From assembly GCA_035524315.1 (NCBI GenBank), contig DATKPD010000078.1, forward strand, positions 62,001-126,000: a DNA stretch of 64,000 nucleotides, given 5' to 3'. Within the stretch, counting starts at the first letter, position 1. Each line of letters starts with the position of its first letter. Positions 54,189 to 63,097 of the stretch are shown piece by piece. Position numbers and translations under genes: made by a program. A model generated the notes under the pieces. The model had not been told where the DNA came from and ran no database searches. It worked only from the letters and a program-made list of their open reading frames with translations. Source of the stretch: BOG-938 sp035524315 (lineage in GTDB: Bacteria; Pseudomonadota; Alphaproteobacteria; Caulobacterales; Caulobacteraceae).

Positions 54189-55304
54189 ATGACCCACATG
54201 CCCCTGCTCGACAACATCATCGCCAACACCCTGGCGCCGCTGGCGCCGCGGACGGATGCGGAAGGCCGCTTCCCGCGCGAAGTGATCGCCGCCCTGGGCG
54301 AAGCTGGTCTGTTGGGCCTGATCTCCTCAACCGAGGTCGGGGGCCTGGGCCTGGGCATGAAGGAAGCGAGCGAAGTCGTCGCGCGCATCGCCCACACCTG
54401 CCCATCGACCGCCATGGTGGTGTGCATGCACTATTCGGCCGCCGCCGTGATCGAACAGTTCGGACCGCAGAACGTGCGCGAGGCGATCGCGGCCGGCAAA
54501 CACCTGACCACCCTAGCCTTCTCCGAGGCCGAGTCCCGCAGCCATTTCTGGGCGCCCGCCTCAACCGCCCGCGCCGAGGGCGACCGCGTGGTGCTGGACG
54601 CTCGCAAGAGTTGGGTCACGTCGGCGTTCGAGGCGGACAGCTACGTCTGGTCGAGCACGCCCGTGTCGGCCGAAGGCGCCAGCACCCTGTGGCTGGTCGA
54701 CGCCCAGCTGCCGGGCCTGAGCCAGCCGGGCAGGTTCGATGGGCTGGGCCTACGCGGCAACGCCTCCACCCCCATCACCGCCCAAGGCGTGAGCCTCTCG
54801 GCGGCCGACCGCCTGGGCGAGGACGGCAAGGGCTTCGACATCATGATGAGCGTGGTCCTGCCCTGGTTCACCATCCTCAGCGCGTCATGCTCAACGGGCC
54901 TGATGGACGGCGCCCTCAGCCGCGCTATCGGCCACGTGACCGGCACACGCCACCAGCACCTGGGCACGTCCTTGGCCGACCTGCCGACCATCCGCGCCTA
55001 CCTGGCCAAAGCCCGCATCCAGGCCGACTGTGCGGCCGCCCTGCTTGGCGACACCCTGGCCGCCGTCGGCGCCGGGCGGGCTGACGCGATGTTGCGCGTG
55101 CTGGAGATCAAGGCGGCGTGCGCCGAGGCGGCGCTCGAGGTGACCGACGCGGCCATGCGCGTGTGTGGCGGCGCGGCTTTCCGCAAGGAAGTCGGCATCG
55201 AGCGCCTGTTCCGCGACGCGCGGGCGTCCAGCGTGATGGCGCCGACCTCCGACGTGCTTTACGACTTCATCGGCAAGGCCATCACCGGCCTGCCGCTGTT
55301 CTAG
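54189..55304 (+). CDS. Acyl-CoA-dehydrogenase-like flavoprotein, altered active site
   Basis: 371 residues with the three-domain fold: helical N-terminus (LLGLISSTEVGGLGLGMKEA), middle beta domain (TLAFSEAESRSHFW, LDARKSWVTSA), and C-terminal helices (YLAKARIQADCAA, RVCGGAAFRKEVGIERLFRD). The terminal catalytic Glu of true acyl-CoA dehydrogenases is absent: the segment reads RDARASSVMAPTSDVL at 342-357. Monooxygenase-type members (DszC/SfnC-like) lack this base and use reduced flavin with oxygen, so oxidation of a non-CoA substrate is possible. No flavin reductase is nearby. Start at ATG 54189 is supported by fold length. Confidence 0.88.
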   Translation: MTHMPLLDNIIANTLAPLAPRTDAEGRFPREVIAALGEAGLLGLISSTEVGGLGLGMKEASEVVARIAHTCPSTAMVVCMHYSAAAVIEQFGPQNVREAIAAGKHLTTLAFSEAESRSHFWAPASTARAEGDRVVLDARKSWVTSAFEADSYVWSSTPVSAEGASTLWLVDAQLPGLSQPGRFDGLGLRGNASTPITAQGVSLSAADRLGEDGKGFDIMMSVVLPWFTILSASCSTGLMDGALSRAIGHVTGTRHQHLGTSLADLPTIRAYLAKARIQADCAAALLGDTLAAVGAGRADAMLRVLEIKAACAEAALEVTDAAMRVCGGAAFRKEVGIERLFRDARASSVMAPTSDVLYDFIGKAITGLPLF

Positions 55305-55314
55305 GGCCGGGCCG

Positions 55315-56175
55315 ATGACTCAACCGCAAATCGTCATGGGCGCCGTGGCCTACGCGCCCAAGGTCGTGACCATCTGGGAAGGCTTCAAGGCGTGGTTCGC
55401 CCAGCATGACCTGACGTTCGACTACGTGCTCTACTCCAACTACGAAGCGCAGGTGCAGGCGCAGTTCGACGGGACGATCCACATCGCCTGGAACTCGCCC
55501 CTGGCCTGGGTGCGCGCCGACCGCATGGCCCGCACGCGCGGCCAGGCGGTCGAGGCAGTGGCCATGCGCGACACCGACCGGGACCTGCGCTCGGTGATCG
55601 TGGTGCGCGCCGACAGCCCTCTGCACAGCGGAGCGGACCTCGCGGGCAAGACCGTGGGCGTCGGCGCCATGGACTCGCCCCAGGCGACCCTCCTGCCGTT
55701 GCACCATCTGCGCCATCAGGGTCTGGTCGGCGGGCGCGACTTCAAGGTGCGCGGCTTCGACGTGCTCGGCGGCAAGCACGGCGACCACATCGGCGGCGAG
55801 CGCGACGCGGCCCTGGCCCTGTTGGCGGGCGAGATCGACGCCTGCTGCATGATCGACGGCAATCATTTGGCGTTCGGGCTGGACGGCACTCTGCCGGCCG
55901 ACGGCGCCCGCATCATCGAACGCACCGCGCCCTACGACCACTGCAACTTCACGACCAGCCCCGGCGCGCCCCGACACGCGGTGGCGCGGTTCACCGAACT
56001 GTTGCTGGCCATGCGCTGGGACGATCCACAGGTGCGCCCCCTGCTCGATCTTGAAGGGCTGCGCCAATGGCTGCCCGGCCGCACCAGCGGCTACGCCCAG
56101 CTTGAGCGGGCTGTGGACGAAGAGGCCTTCTACAGCGCCGACGGACGCATCCTGCGTGCCGATTATCGATATTGA
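55315..56175 (+). CDS. PhnD/SsuA-like substrate-binding-fold protein, apparently cytosolic
   Basis: 286 residues, 10 bases after the flavoprotein gene. The fold resembles phosphonate/phosphite binding proteins (AQVQAQFDGTIHIAWNSPLA, SVIVVRADSPLHSGADLAGK, GVGAMDSPQATLLPLHHL, IDACCMIDGNHLAFG). There is no signal peptide, so unlike normal PhnD it would stay in the cytosol unless exported with a partner. It overlaps the next gene by 20 bases. Ligand unknown; it may deliver a small molecule to the neighbouring enzymes. Confidence 0.82.
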   Translation: MTQPQIVMGAVAYAPKVVTIWEGFKAWFAQHDLTFDYVLYSNYEAQVQAQFDGTIHIAWNSPLAWVRADRMARTRGQAVEAVAMRDTDRDLRSVIVVRADSPLHSGADLAGKTVGVGAMDSPQATLLPLHHLRHQGLVGGRDFKVRGFDVLGGKHGDHIGGERDAALALLAGEIDACCMIDGNHLAFGLDGTLPADGARIIERTAPYDHCNFTTSPGAPRHAVARFTELLLAMRWDDPQVRPLLDLEGLRQWLPGRTSGYAQLERAVDEEAFYSADGRILRADYRY

Positions 56176-57343
56176 CGGACTGGGCCTGAACGAAGGCGCC
56201 CTGCTGCTGATCCGGCGGGCCATAGCCGAGATTCCGGTTGGCGCCAGCGTGCGGGTGCGCGGCCGCGCCGCCCATTGGCGCGAGCATCTGGAGGCGTGGC
56301 GACGCCAGCAGGGCCATGACATGCGGATCGAGGTTCTGCCGGACGGGACCGTCGAGGCGATCCTGACGCGCGGCCCCTGGGCCGACGGGCGCTGGCGAGA
56401 CGCAGTCGTTGCCGGACTCGCAGACGCCCCCGCCGACGCGGCCGATCCAGCCTGGGGCCTGGCCGCGCGCGGCGCCACGGTCGAGGCCGGGGGCCCGTCT
56501 TTCGGCTTCAGCTTGCGCACGCGCGACGAAATCTGGGCGGCGACGGCGGGCGATCTCTATCGCCAGGCCGCGGCCGGCCAATGGGACCCGGAGACCGCCA
56601 TCGACTGGGACGCGCCGTTCGAGCTGCCCGACGCGATCGAGGCGGCCGTGGTCCAGGTGATGACCTATTTGATCGAGAACGAGAACGCCGCCCTGGTCGT
56701 GCCGGCGCGCCATCTCGGCCAGGTGCATCCGCACTATCGCGAGGTGCAGCAGGCCCTGGCCCTGCAATGCGCCGACGAGGCCCGGCACATCGAGGTGTTC
56801 ACTCGCCGCGTGGGCCTGCGCGGCCATGCGCCGCTGCTGTCGACCGCTGGCGGCCAGGCCTCGTTGCAGTCGCTGCTGCGCGCGCCCGACTTCTCGACCG
56901 CAACCTTCCTGCTGTCGGTGCTCGGCGAAGGCACCTTCGTCAATCTGCTCAATTTCCTGTGGGAGCACGCGCCCGACCCGGTCACACGCCAGGTTTGCCG
57001 GCTGGCCGCGCGCGACGAGGCGCGGCACGTCGCCTTCGGCATGGCCCATCTTGAGCACCGCCTGGCCGCGCAACCTGACTATTTGATCCGGCTGCAGAAC
57101 GCCGTCGAGCAAAGGCACGAGGAGTTGGCCTCGACTGCGGGCCTGAACGAGGAGGTGTTCGATTCCCTGGTGCTGCTGGCCGCCGGCGCGCTGACGCCGG
57201 AAGCGGTCGGGCGCGGACATCTGGCCGTGCAGCAGCTGAAGCTTGAAATGGCCGCCGGCCGCAAGGCGCGCCTCCTGCGCCTGGGCTTTTCACCCGACCA
57301 GGCTCAACGTCTCGCCGACATGCACACGCGCAACTTCATGTAA
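56156..57343 (+). CDS. Ferritin-like diiron protein with N-terminal TusA-like domain
   Basis: 395 residues from GTG 56156, inside the end of the previous gene. Residues 1-75 resemble the TusA/SirA sulfurtransferase fold (IDIDGLGLNEGALLLIRRAI, SVRVRGRAAHWREHLEAWRR, QQGHDM), but the catalytic Cys-Pro motif is replaced by NEGA. Residues 155-360 are a four-helix ferritin-like domain with two DEARH motifs (E208/H211 and E288/H291), plus E174 or E176 and E258 as further iron ligands. That pattern fits oxygen-activating diiron enzymes such as ribonucleotide reductase or AurF. Function unknown. Confidence 0.85.
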   Translation: MPIIDIDGLGLNEGALLLIRRAIAEIPVGASVRVRGRAAHWREHLEAWRRQQGHDMRIEVLPDGTVEAILTRGPWADGRWRDAVVAGLADAPADAADPAWGLAARGATVEAGGPSFGFSLRTRDEIWAATAGDLYRQAAAGQWDPETAIDWDAPFELPDAIEAAVVQVMTYLIENENAALVVPARHLGQVHPHYREVQQALALQCADEARHIEVFTRRVGLRGHAPLLSTAGGQASLQSLLRAPDFSTATFLLSVLGEGTFVNLLNFLWEHAPDPVTRQVCRLAARDEARHVAFGMAHLEHRLAAQPDYLIRLQNAVEQRHEELASTAGLNEEVFDSLVLLAAGALTPEAVGRGHLAVQQLKLEMAAGRKARLLRLGFSPDQAQRLADMHTRNFM

Positions 57344-57548
57344 CGATAGCGCCAACGCGGGCCAGTCCATGATCCGTTGATGCGTAACGATGTTTCGAGC
57401 GCCGAGCGTCAGCAAATCCTATCAGGCCATAACACTTTTCGATACCACCCTCACCAATGGGCGCCGATCAAAAAGCCTGCGGTGGCTATTGCAATTGAGT
57501 ATAGACACGACCGGCGTTGGCGACAGCAACGCGCACTCGGAGGCCCCC

Positions 57549-58679
57549 ATGATCCACACTTCCCGCCGAGCCCTTCTGCAGGCCGGCATGGCCGCCGCGG
57601 CGGTTCAAGCCCTGCCCGTTATCGGCCGCGCCCAGACGGCCACGAGCGCCGACGCGCAGCCGCATTTCGAACCGCAACTCAGCCCGTGGCGCACCTTTGA
57701 GGTCACCACCACCGTGACCGTGCCCCAGGCCAACGGCGTCACCCAGGTGTGGCTGCCCGCCCCCAATCTGGACACAGACTTCCAGCGCACGCTCGACAAC
57801 AGCTGGAGCGGCGACGCCTCGAGCATCCGTCTGGAGCCCGCGCCCAAGGGCGGGGCGGCCATGTTGCACGCCGAGTTCCCGTCCGACGGCCCGGCGCCAA
57901 CCGTGACCTTCACCAGCCGCGTGCAGACCCGCAACCGCGTGGTCGACTGGTCCAAGCCGGGCAAGCCGCACGAAGATCCCGCCGTGCTCAGGGCCGCCCT
58001 GCAGCCGACCGACTTGCAGCCGGTCGACGGCATCGTGCGCACTACCGCACTGGCTGCCACCCAAGGCGCCTCGACCGACGTCGAAAAGGTCCGCGCGATC
58101 TACAACTGGGTGGTGGGCAACTGCCACCGCGAGCCCAGCGTGCCGGGCTGCGGCACGGGCGCGATCAAGGCCATGCTCGAATCCGGCAACCTTGCCGGCA
58201 AATGCGCCGACCTGAGCGCGCTGTTCGCCGCAATGTGCCGCTCGGTCGGCGTGCCGGCGCGCGAAATTTACGGCGTGCGCGTAGCCCCCTCGGCCTTTGG
58301 CTACCAGCAGCTGGGCGGCAACCCCGCCAATCTGTCGGGCGCCCAGCACTGCCGCGCCGAAGTCTGGCTCAGCCGCTACGGCTGGGTCGCGATGGACCCG
58401 GCCGACGTGCTCAAGGTGATGCGCCAGGAAAAGCCGGAATGGATCAAGGACCTCAACAATCCGCTGATCGCGCCGGTCAACAAGGCCCTGTTCGGCAGCT
58501 GGGAAGGCAATTGGGTTGGCTTCAACACCGTCAACGACGTGACGCTGCCGGGCAGCGGCGCCAGCGCCACCCTGCCGTTCCTGATGTACCCGCAGGGCCA
58601 GAACAGCGCGGGCCGGTTCAACGAATTGTCCGCCAGCGCCTTCAAGTACGCGATCACGGCCAAGGAGCTCACGGCCTAG
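57549..58679 (+). CDS. Tat-exported transglutaminase-like protein
   Basis: 376 residues from ATG 57549 (GGAGG 5 nt upstream; an ATG at 57390 has none). The twin-arginine signal is SRRALLQAGMAAAAVQALPV. The cysteine-protease-like triad is C219 (GKCADLSALFAAMCRS), H267 (AQHCRAEVWL) and D283 (AMDPADVL). Members act as peptidases, amidases or crosslinking enzymes. Extra cysteines (NCHREPSVPGCG) may form a disulfide. No partner gene is evident. Confidence 0.9.
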   Translation: MIHTSRRALLQAGMAAAAVQALPVIGRAQTATSADAQPHFEPQLSPWRTFEVTTTVTVPQANGVTQVWLPAPNLDTDFQRTLDNSWSGDASSIRLEPAPKGGAAMLHAEFPSDGPAPTVTFTSRVQTRNRVVDWSKPGKPHEDPAVLRAALQPTDLQPVDGIVRTTALAATQGASTDVEKVRAIYNWVVGNCHREPSVPGCGTGAIKAMLESGNLAGKCADLSALFAAMCRSVGVPAREIYGVRVAPSAFGYQQLGGNPANLSGAQHCRAEVWLSRYGWVAMDPADVLKVMRQEKPEWIKDLNNPLIAPVNKALFGSWEGNWVGFNTVNDVTLPGSGASATLPFLMYPQGQNSAGRFNELSASAFKYAITAKELTA

Positions 58680-58722
58680 CGCAGGGCCTCCCGACCAACG
58701 GGCTCCTTGGAGCCTGATAATT

Positions 58723-58749
58723 CGGCCCGGCGGGCGTCCTGCCGGGCCG
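58723..58749. terminator. Strong hairpin after the transglutaminase gene
   Basis: CGGCCCGGC (58723-58731) and GCCGGGCCG (58741-58749) form a perfect 9-bp stem with a 9-nt loop 43 bases after the stop. No T-run follows on either strand, so it could be a factor-dependent terminator or an mRNA-end structure. Confidence 0.45.
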
Positions 58750-58792
58750 CGTCCTTGATGATGGCCGGGGCAGTGATCCGGTCGTCGGGCTT

Positions 58793-58829
58793 CAATCTCT
58801 CTCGATCAATCTCTCTCGATCAATCTCTC
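58793..58829. repeat. 14-bp tandem repeat (2.6 copies) before trxB
   Basis: CAATCTCTCTCGAT is repeated head to tail, ending 12 bases before the trxB ATG. It would lie in the 5' leader. Repeat number may vary by slippage. Confidence 0.8.
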
Positions 58830-58841
58830 AGGCAAATCCAG

Positions 58842-59804
58842 ATGTCCGCTCGTCACTTCAAACTGCTCATCGTCGGTTCCGGGCCGGCTGGCTACACCGC
58901 CGCCATCTACGCGGCCCGCGCCAATCTGAAACCGGCTCTGATCACGGGCTTCGAGCCCGGCGGCCAACTGACCACCACCACGGAGGTCGAGAACTGGCCG
59001 GCCGATGTCGAGGGCGTCCAGGGCCCCGACCTGATGGAGCGCTTCCAGGCGCACGCCGAGCGTTTCGAGACCGAGCTGATCATGGACCATATTCACACGG
59101 CCCAGCTCGAGGAGCGGCCCTTCACCCTGATCGGCGATTCCGACACCTACACCTGCGACGCCCTGATCATCGCCACCGGCGCAGCGGCCCAATACCTGGG
59201 CATCCCCTCGGAGGAAGCCTTCATGGGCAAGGGCGTCTCGGCCTGCGCCACATGCGACGGTTACTTCTTCAAGGACCAGCCCGTGGCGGTGGTCGGCGGC
59301 GGCAACACCGCGCTGGAAGAAGCGCTGTACATGGCCAACATCGCCAGCCACGTGACGGTCGTGCACCGCCGCGACAAGTTCCGGGGCGAGAAGATCCTGC
59401 AGGACCGGCTGTACGAAAAGGAAAAGGCCGGCAAGGTCACGATCAAGTGGAACGCCACGCTCGAAGAAGTCCTGGGCGATGAGACCGGCGTGAACGGCGT
59501 TCGCCTGAAGAGCATCGACGGCGAGGCGACCGAGGACGTGCCGTTGAAGGGCGTGTTCATCGCCATTGGCCACAAGCCGAACACCGATATCTTCGCCGGT
59601 CAGCTGGACATGGAAAACGGCTACATCGTCACCAAGGGCGGCCGCCATGGCCAGGCCACCGAGACCAGCATTTCAGGCGTGTTCGCCGCCGGCGACGTGC
59701 AGGACCACATCTATCGCCAGGCGGTGACCAGCGCCGCCAGCGGTTGCCAGGCCGCGCTCGACGCCGAGCGCTACCTGGACGGCCTGGACAACGCGATCCT
59801 GTAG
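58842..59804 (+). CDS. trxB: Thioredoxin-disulfide reductase
   Basis: 320 residues. FAD motif IVGSGPAGYTAAIYAARANL (10-30), redox pair C135 and C138 (SACATCDGYFF), NADPH motif VAVVGGGNTALEEALYMANI and the terminal GVFAAGDVQDHIYRQAVTSA. It reduces thioredoxin with NADPH in the cytosol. The start is MSARHFKL at 58842, after the tandem repeat; no strong ribosome site is seen, so translation could be influenced by the leader. It is 13 bases ahead of the beta-oxidation enzyme. Confidence 0.97.
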   Translation: MSARHFKLLIVGSGPAGYTAAIYAARANLKPALITGFEPGGQLTTTTEVENWPADVEGVQGPDLMERFQAHAERFETELIMDHIHTAQLEERPFTLIGDSDTYTCDALIIATGAAAQYLGIPSEEAFMGKGVSACATCDGYFFKDQPVAVVGGGNTALEEALYMANIASHVTVVHRRDKFRGEKILQDRLYEKEKAGKVTIKWNATLEEVLGDETGVNGVRLKSIDGEATEDVPLKGVFIAIGHKPNTDIFAGQLDMENGYIVTKGGRHGQATETSISGVFAAGDVQDHIYRQAVTSAASGCQAALDAERYLDGLDNAIL

Positions 59805-59817
59805 GCCCCGCGCGAAG

Positions 59818-61878
59818 ATGTCCTCCCCCGTTCAGTTCGACGTGTGCGGCGATATCGCGGTCCTGACCCTCGATGCGCCGCCGGTCAACGCCCTCGGCCA
59901 CGCCCTTCGCGCCGCGATCCTCGAAAGCGTGAAGCGCGCAGAGGCTGCCCCCGAGGTCGTGGCCATCGTGCTGACGACCGGCGGCAAGCTGTTCAGCGCG
60001 GGGGCCGACATCACCGAATTCGGCAAGCCGCCCCAGGCGCCGAGCCTGCCGGAGGCGCTTGAGGTTGTGGAGACCTCATCCAAGCCGATCGTGGCCGCCA
60101 TCCGTGGCGCGGCGTTCGGCGGGGGGCTGGAGCTGCCGCTGGCCTGCCACTACCGGGTGGGGGCGCCCTCGGCCAAGCTGGGCCTGCCCGAAGTGACCCT
60201 CGGCATCCTGCCCGGCGCGGGCGGCACCCAGCGCTTGCCGCGCATCGTCGGCGCGCGTAAGGCGCTGGACATGATCACCTCCGGCGCGCCGGTCGCCGCC
60301 AAGGCGGCCCTGGACATGGGCCTGCTCGACGCGATCACGACCGAGGACGGCCTGAAGGAAGAGGCCATCGCCTTCGCCCGCCAAGTGGTCGCCGAGGGCC
60401 GGCCCCTGAAAAAGGTGCGCGACAACGACGACAAGATCGCCGCCGATCGCGGTCATCCCGAAATCTTCGCCGACTTCCGCAAGTCCAACGCCAAGAAATT
60501 CCGAGGGGCCGAGGCGCCTGAGGCCTCCATCCAGGCGGTCGAGGCGGCAGTGAACCTGCCGTTCGACGAAGGGCTCGCCCTGGAGCGCGAACTGTTCGTG
60601 AAGCTGCGCGACGGCGACCAGGCCGCCGCCCAGCGCCACGCCTTCTTCGCCGAGCGCCAGGTGTGGAAGATCCCTGACGTGCCCGACGACACCCCCACCC
60701 TGCCCGTGCGCAAGGTCGGCGTGATCGGCGCGGGCACCATGGGCGGCGGGATCGCCATGAACTTCGCCAATGTCGGCATCCCGGTGGTGATCATCGACGC
60801 CGCGCAGGACGGCCTGGACCGGGGCTTGGGCGTCGTGCGCAAAAACTACGAGCGCAGCCGCAGCAACACCCCCGACATGGTCGAGGCCCGCATGGCGCTG
60901 TTCACGCCCTCGCTCGACTACGCCGCCCTGGCCGACTGCGACCTGGTGATCGAGGCGGTGTTCGAGACCATAGAGGTCAAGAACGACGTGTTCGGGCGCG
61001 TCAACAAGGTCGTTCGCCCCGACGCCATCATCGCCTCCAACACCAGCTACCTGGACATCGACGAGATCGCCAAGGCGGTCGACCGCCCCGAGCGCTTCAT
61101 CGGCCTGCACTTCTTCTCGCCGGCCAATGTGATGAAGCTGCTGGAGGTGGTGCGCGGGGCCAAGACATCCAAGCCGGTGATCGCCACGGCCATGCAACTG
61201 GCCAAGAAGATCGGCAAGACCGCCGTGCTGGTCGGCGTGTGCTACGGTTTCGTCGGCAACCGCCTTCTGGCCCAGCGCCAGCGCGAGGCCGAGGCCCTGC
61301 TGGTCGAAGGCGCCCTGCCCTGGCAGGTGGACAAGGTCATCACCGATTTCGGCCAGTCGATGGGCCCCTTCGCCATGCGCGACCTCGCGGGACTGGATGT
61401 CGGCTGGGTCAAGGAGAAGTCGACCTCCTCGACGGTGCGCGAAATCCTCAACGAGATGGACCGGCGCGGCCAGAAAACCGGCGCGGGCTTTTACGACTAC
61501 GACGAGAACCGGGTGGCCAAGCCTTCGGCTCTGGTCGAGCAGATCGTGCTCGATTTCTCCAACAAGGCCGGGATCGAGCGCCGCGCCATTTCCGACGAGG
61601 AAATCCTCGAACGTTGCCTTTATCCGATGGTCAACGAGGGGGCCAAAATCCTCGAAGAGGGCAAGGCGATCCGCGCCTCGGACATCGACGTGGTTTGGCT
61701 CAACGGCTACGGCTGGCCCCGGTATCGCGGCGGCCCGATGTGGTGGGGCGAGCAGGTCGGCCTGCCCAAGATCCTGGCCGCGATGCGCAGGTACGAGGCC
61801 ATGGGCAAGCCCGAGTTCAAGCCTTCCGCCCTGCTCGAGCGCTTGGCGGCCGAGGGCAAGGGTTTCAGCGACATCTGA
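59818..61878 (+). CDS. fadB: Fused enoyl-CoA hydratase / 3-hydroxyacyl-CoA dehydrogenase
   Basis: 686 residues. The N-terminal crotonase domain (1-190) has the oxyanion-hole AAFGGGLELPLACHYRVG and active-site segment PEVTLGILPGAGGTQRL. The NAD-binding dehydrogenase half begins near 298 (VGVIGAGTMGGGIAMNFANV) with catalytic His in GLHFFSPANVMKLLEVV. Both steps belong to fatty-acid beta-oxidation. Length matches short FadB/peroxisomal bifunctional relatives. It lies 13 bases after trxB and 13 bases before the thiolase, so the three may share a transcript. Confidence 0.96.
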   Translation: MSSPVQFDVCGDIAVLTLDAPPVNALGHALRAAILESVKRAEAAPEVVAIVLTTGGKLFSAGADITEFGKPPQAPSLPEALEVVETSSKPIVAAIRGAAFGGGLELPLACHYRVGAPSAKLGLPEVTLGILPGAGGTQRLPRIVGARKALDMITSGAPVAAKAALDMGLLDAITTEDGLKEEAIAFARQVVAEGRPLKKVRDNDDKIAADRGHPEIFADFRKSNAKKFRGAEAPEASIQAVEAAVNLPFDEGLALERELFVKLRDGDQAAAQRHAFFAERQVWKIPDVPDDTPTLPVRKVGVIGAGTMGGGIAMNFANVGIPVVIIDAAQDGLDRGLGVVRKNYERSRSNTPDMVEARMALFTPSLDYAALADCDLVIEAVFETIEVKNDVFGRVNKVVRPDAIIASNTSYLDIDEIAKAVDRPERFIGLHFFSPANVMKLLEVVRGAKTSKPVIATAMQLAKKIGKTAVLVGVCYGFVGNRLLAQRQREAEALLVEGALPWQVDKVITDFGQSMGPFAMRDLAGLDVGWVKEKSTSSTVREILNEMDRRGQKTGAGFYDYDENRVAKPSALVEQIVLDFSNKAGIERRAISDEEILERCLYPMVNEGAKILEEGKAIRASDIDVVWLNGYGWPRYRGGPMWWGEQVGLPKILAAMRRYEAMGKPEFKPSALLERLAAEGKGFSDI

Positions 61879-61891
61879 TGCGAGGCTTACC

Positions 61892-63094
61892 ATGACCGAG
61901 GTTTTCCTGTGCGACGGCGTGCGCACGCCGATCGGCCGCTACGGCGGGGTCCTGTCCAAGGTGCGCGCCGACGACCTGGCGGCCGCCCCGCTCAAAGCCT
62001 TGGCCGAGCGCAACCCCGCGCTGAGCGACAAGATCGACGAGGTGTTCTTCGGCTGCGCCAACCAGGCGGGCGAGGACAACCGCAACGTCGCGCGCATGGC
62101 CCTGCTGCTGGCTGGCATCGCGCCTTCCGTGCCCGGCGTCACGGTCAACCGCCTGTGCGCCTCGGGCCTTGAAGCGATCGGCGAGGCCGCGCGCGCCATC
62201 CGCGCCGGCGACATCGACCTGGCCTTGGCCGGCGGCGTCGAAAGCATGAGCCGCGCACCCTTCGTGATGGGCAAGGCCGAGAGCGCCTTCTCGCGTAGCG
62301 CCGAGATTCAGGACACCACCATCGGCTGGCGCTTCGTCAATCCGGCGATGAAGGCCGCCTACGGCGTGGATTCCATGCCCGAGACCGGCGAGAACGTGGC
62401 CGAGGACTTCCAGATCTCGCGCGCCGACCAGGACGCCTTCGCCTGGCGCTCGCAGCAGAAGGCCGGCAAGGCCCAGGCCAGCGGCTTCTTCGCCGACGAG
62501 ATCATTTCCGTGCAGGCGCCGGGCGGAAAAGCAGGACCGATCACCGTCTCGGTCGACGAGCACCCGCGCCCGGACACCACCCTCGAAGCGCTGGCCAAGC
62601 TCAAGCCGGTGGTGCGCCCGAACGGCACGGTCACGGCCGGCAACGCCTCGGGCGTCAACGACGGCGCGGCGGCGATCGTCGTGGCCTCGGCCGAGATGGC
62701 GGACCGCCTGGGCCTGAAGAAGCGTGCGCGCGTTCTGGGCATGGCCTCGGGCGGGGTCCTGCCCCGTGTGATGGGCATCGGCCCGATCCCCGCCACGGAA
62801 AAGCTGTTGGCGCGCATCGGCCTGAAGATCGGCGATTTCGACGTGATCGAGCTGAACGAAGCCTTCGCCAGCCAGGCCCTGGCGGTCACGCGGCACTTCG
62901 GCCTGGCCGACGACGCCGAGGTGGTCAACCCCAACGGCGGCGCCATCGCCATCGGCCACCCGCTGGGCTGCAGCGGCGCGCGCCTGGTGATCACCGGCCT
63001 GCACCAGCTGGAAGTAGTGGGCGGCAAGCGCGGCTTGGCGACCATGTGCGTCGGCGTCGGCCAGGGCGTGAGCCTGGCCTACGAGCGGGTCTAA
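61892..63094 (+). CDS. fadA: Acetyl-CoA acyltransferase (thiolase)
   Basis: 400 residues. Active-site C89 (NRLCASGLEAI), the second Cys in GHPLGCSGARLV, and His in NEAFASQAL/GHP regions are present. It cleaves 3-oxoacyl-CoA, the last beta-oxidation step, and pairs with the fused enzyme upstream. PcaF/beta-ketoadipyl thiolases are close relatives, so substrate range is uncertain. GAGG sits 7 nt before ATG 61892. Confidence 0.95.
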   Translation: MTEVFLCDGVRTPIGRYGGVLSKVRADDLAAAPLKALAERNPALSDKIDEVFFGCANQAGEDNRNVARMALLLAGIAPSVPGVTVNRLCASGLEAIGEAARAIRAGDIDLALAGGVESMSRAPFVMGKAESAFSRSAEIQDTTIGWRFVNPAMKAAYGVDSMPETGENVAEDFQISRADQDAFAWRSQQKAGKAQASGFFADEIISVQAPGGKAGPITVSVDEHPRPDTTLEALAKLKPVVRPNGTVTAGNASGVNDGAAAIVVASAEMADRLGLKKRARVLGMASGGVLPRVMGIGPIPATEKLLARIGLKIGDFDVIELNEAFASQALAVTRHFGLADDAEVVNPNGGAIAIGHPLGCSGARLVITGLHQLEVVGGKRGLATMCVGVGQGVSLAYERV

Positions 63095-63097
63095 CGC

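Noticed and set aside
60076..61926. 616-codon minus-strand frame
   Set aside because: Antisense to the fused beta-oxidation gene; no family resemblance.
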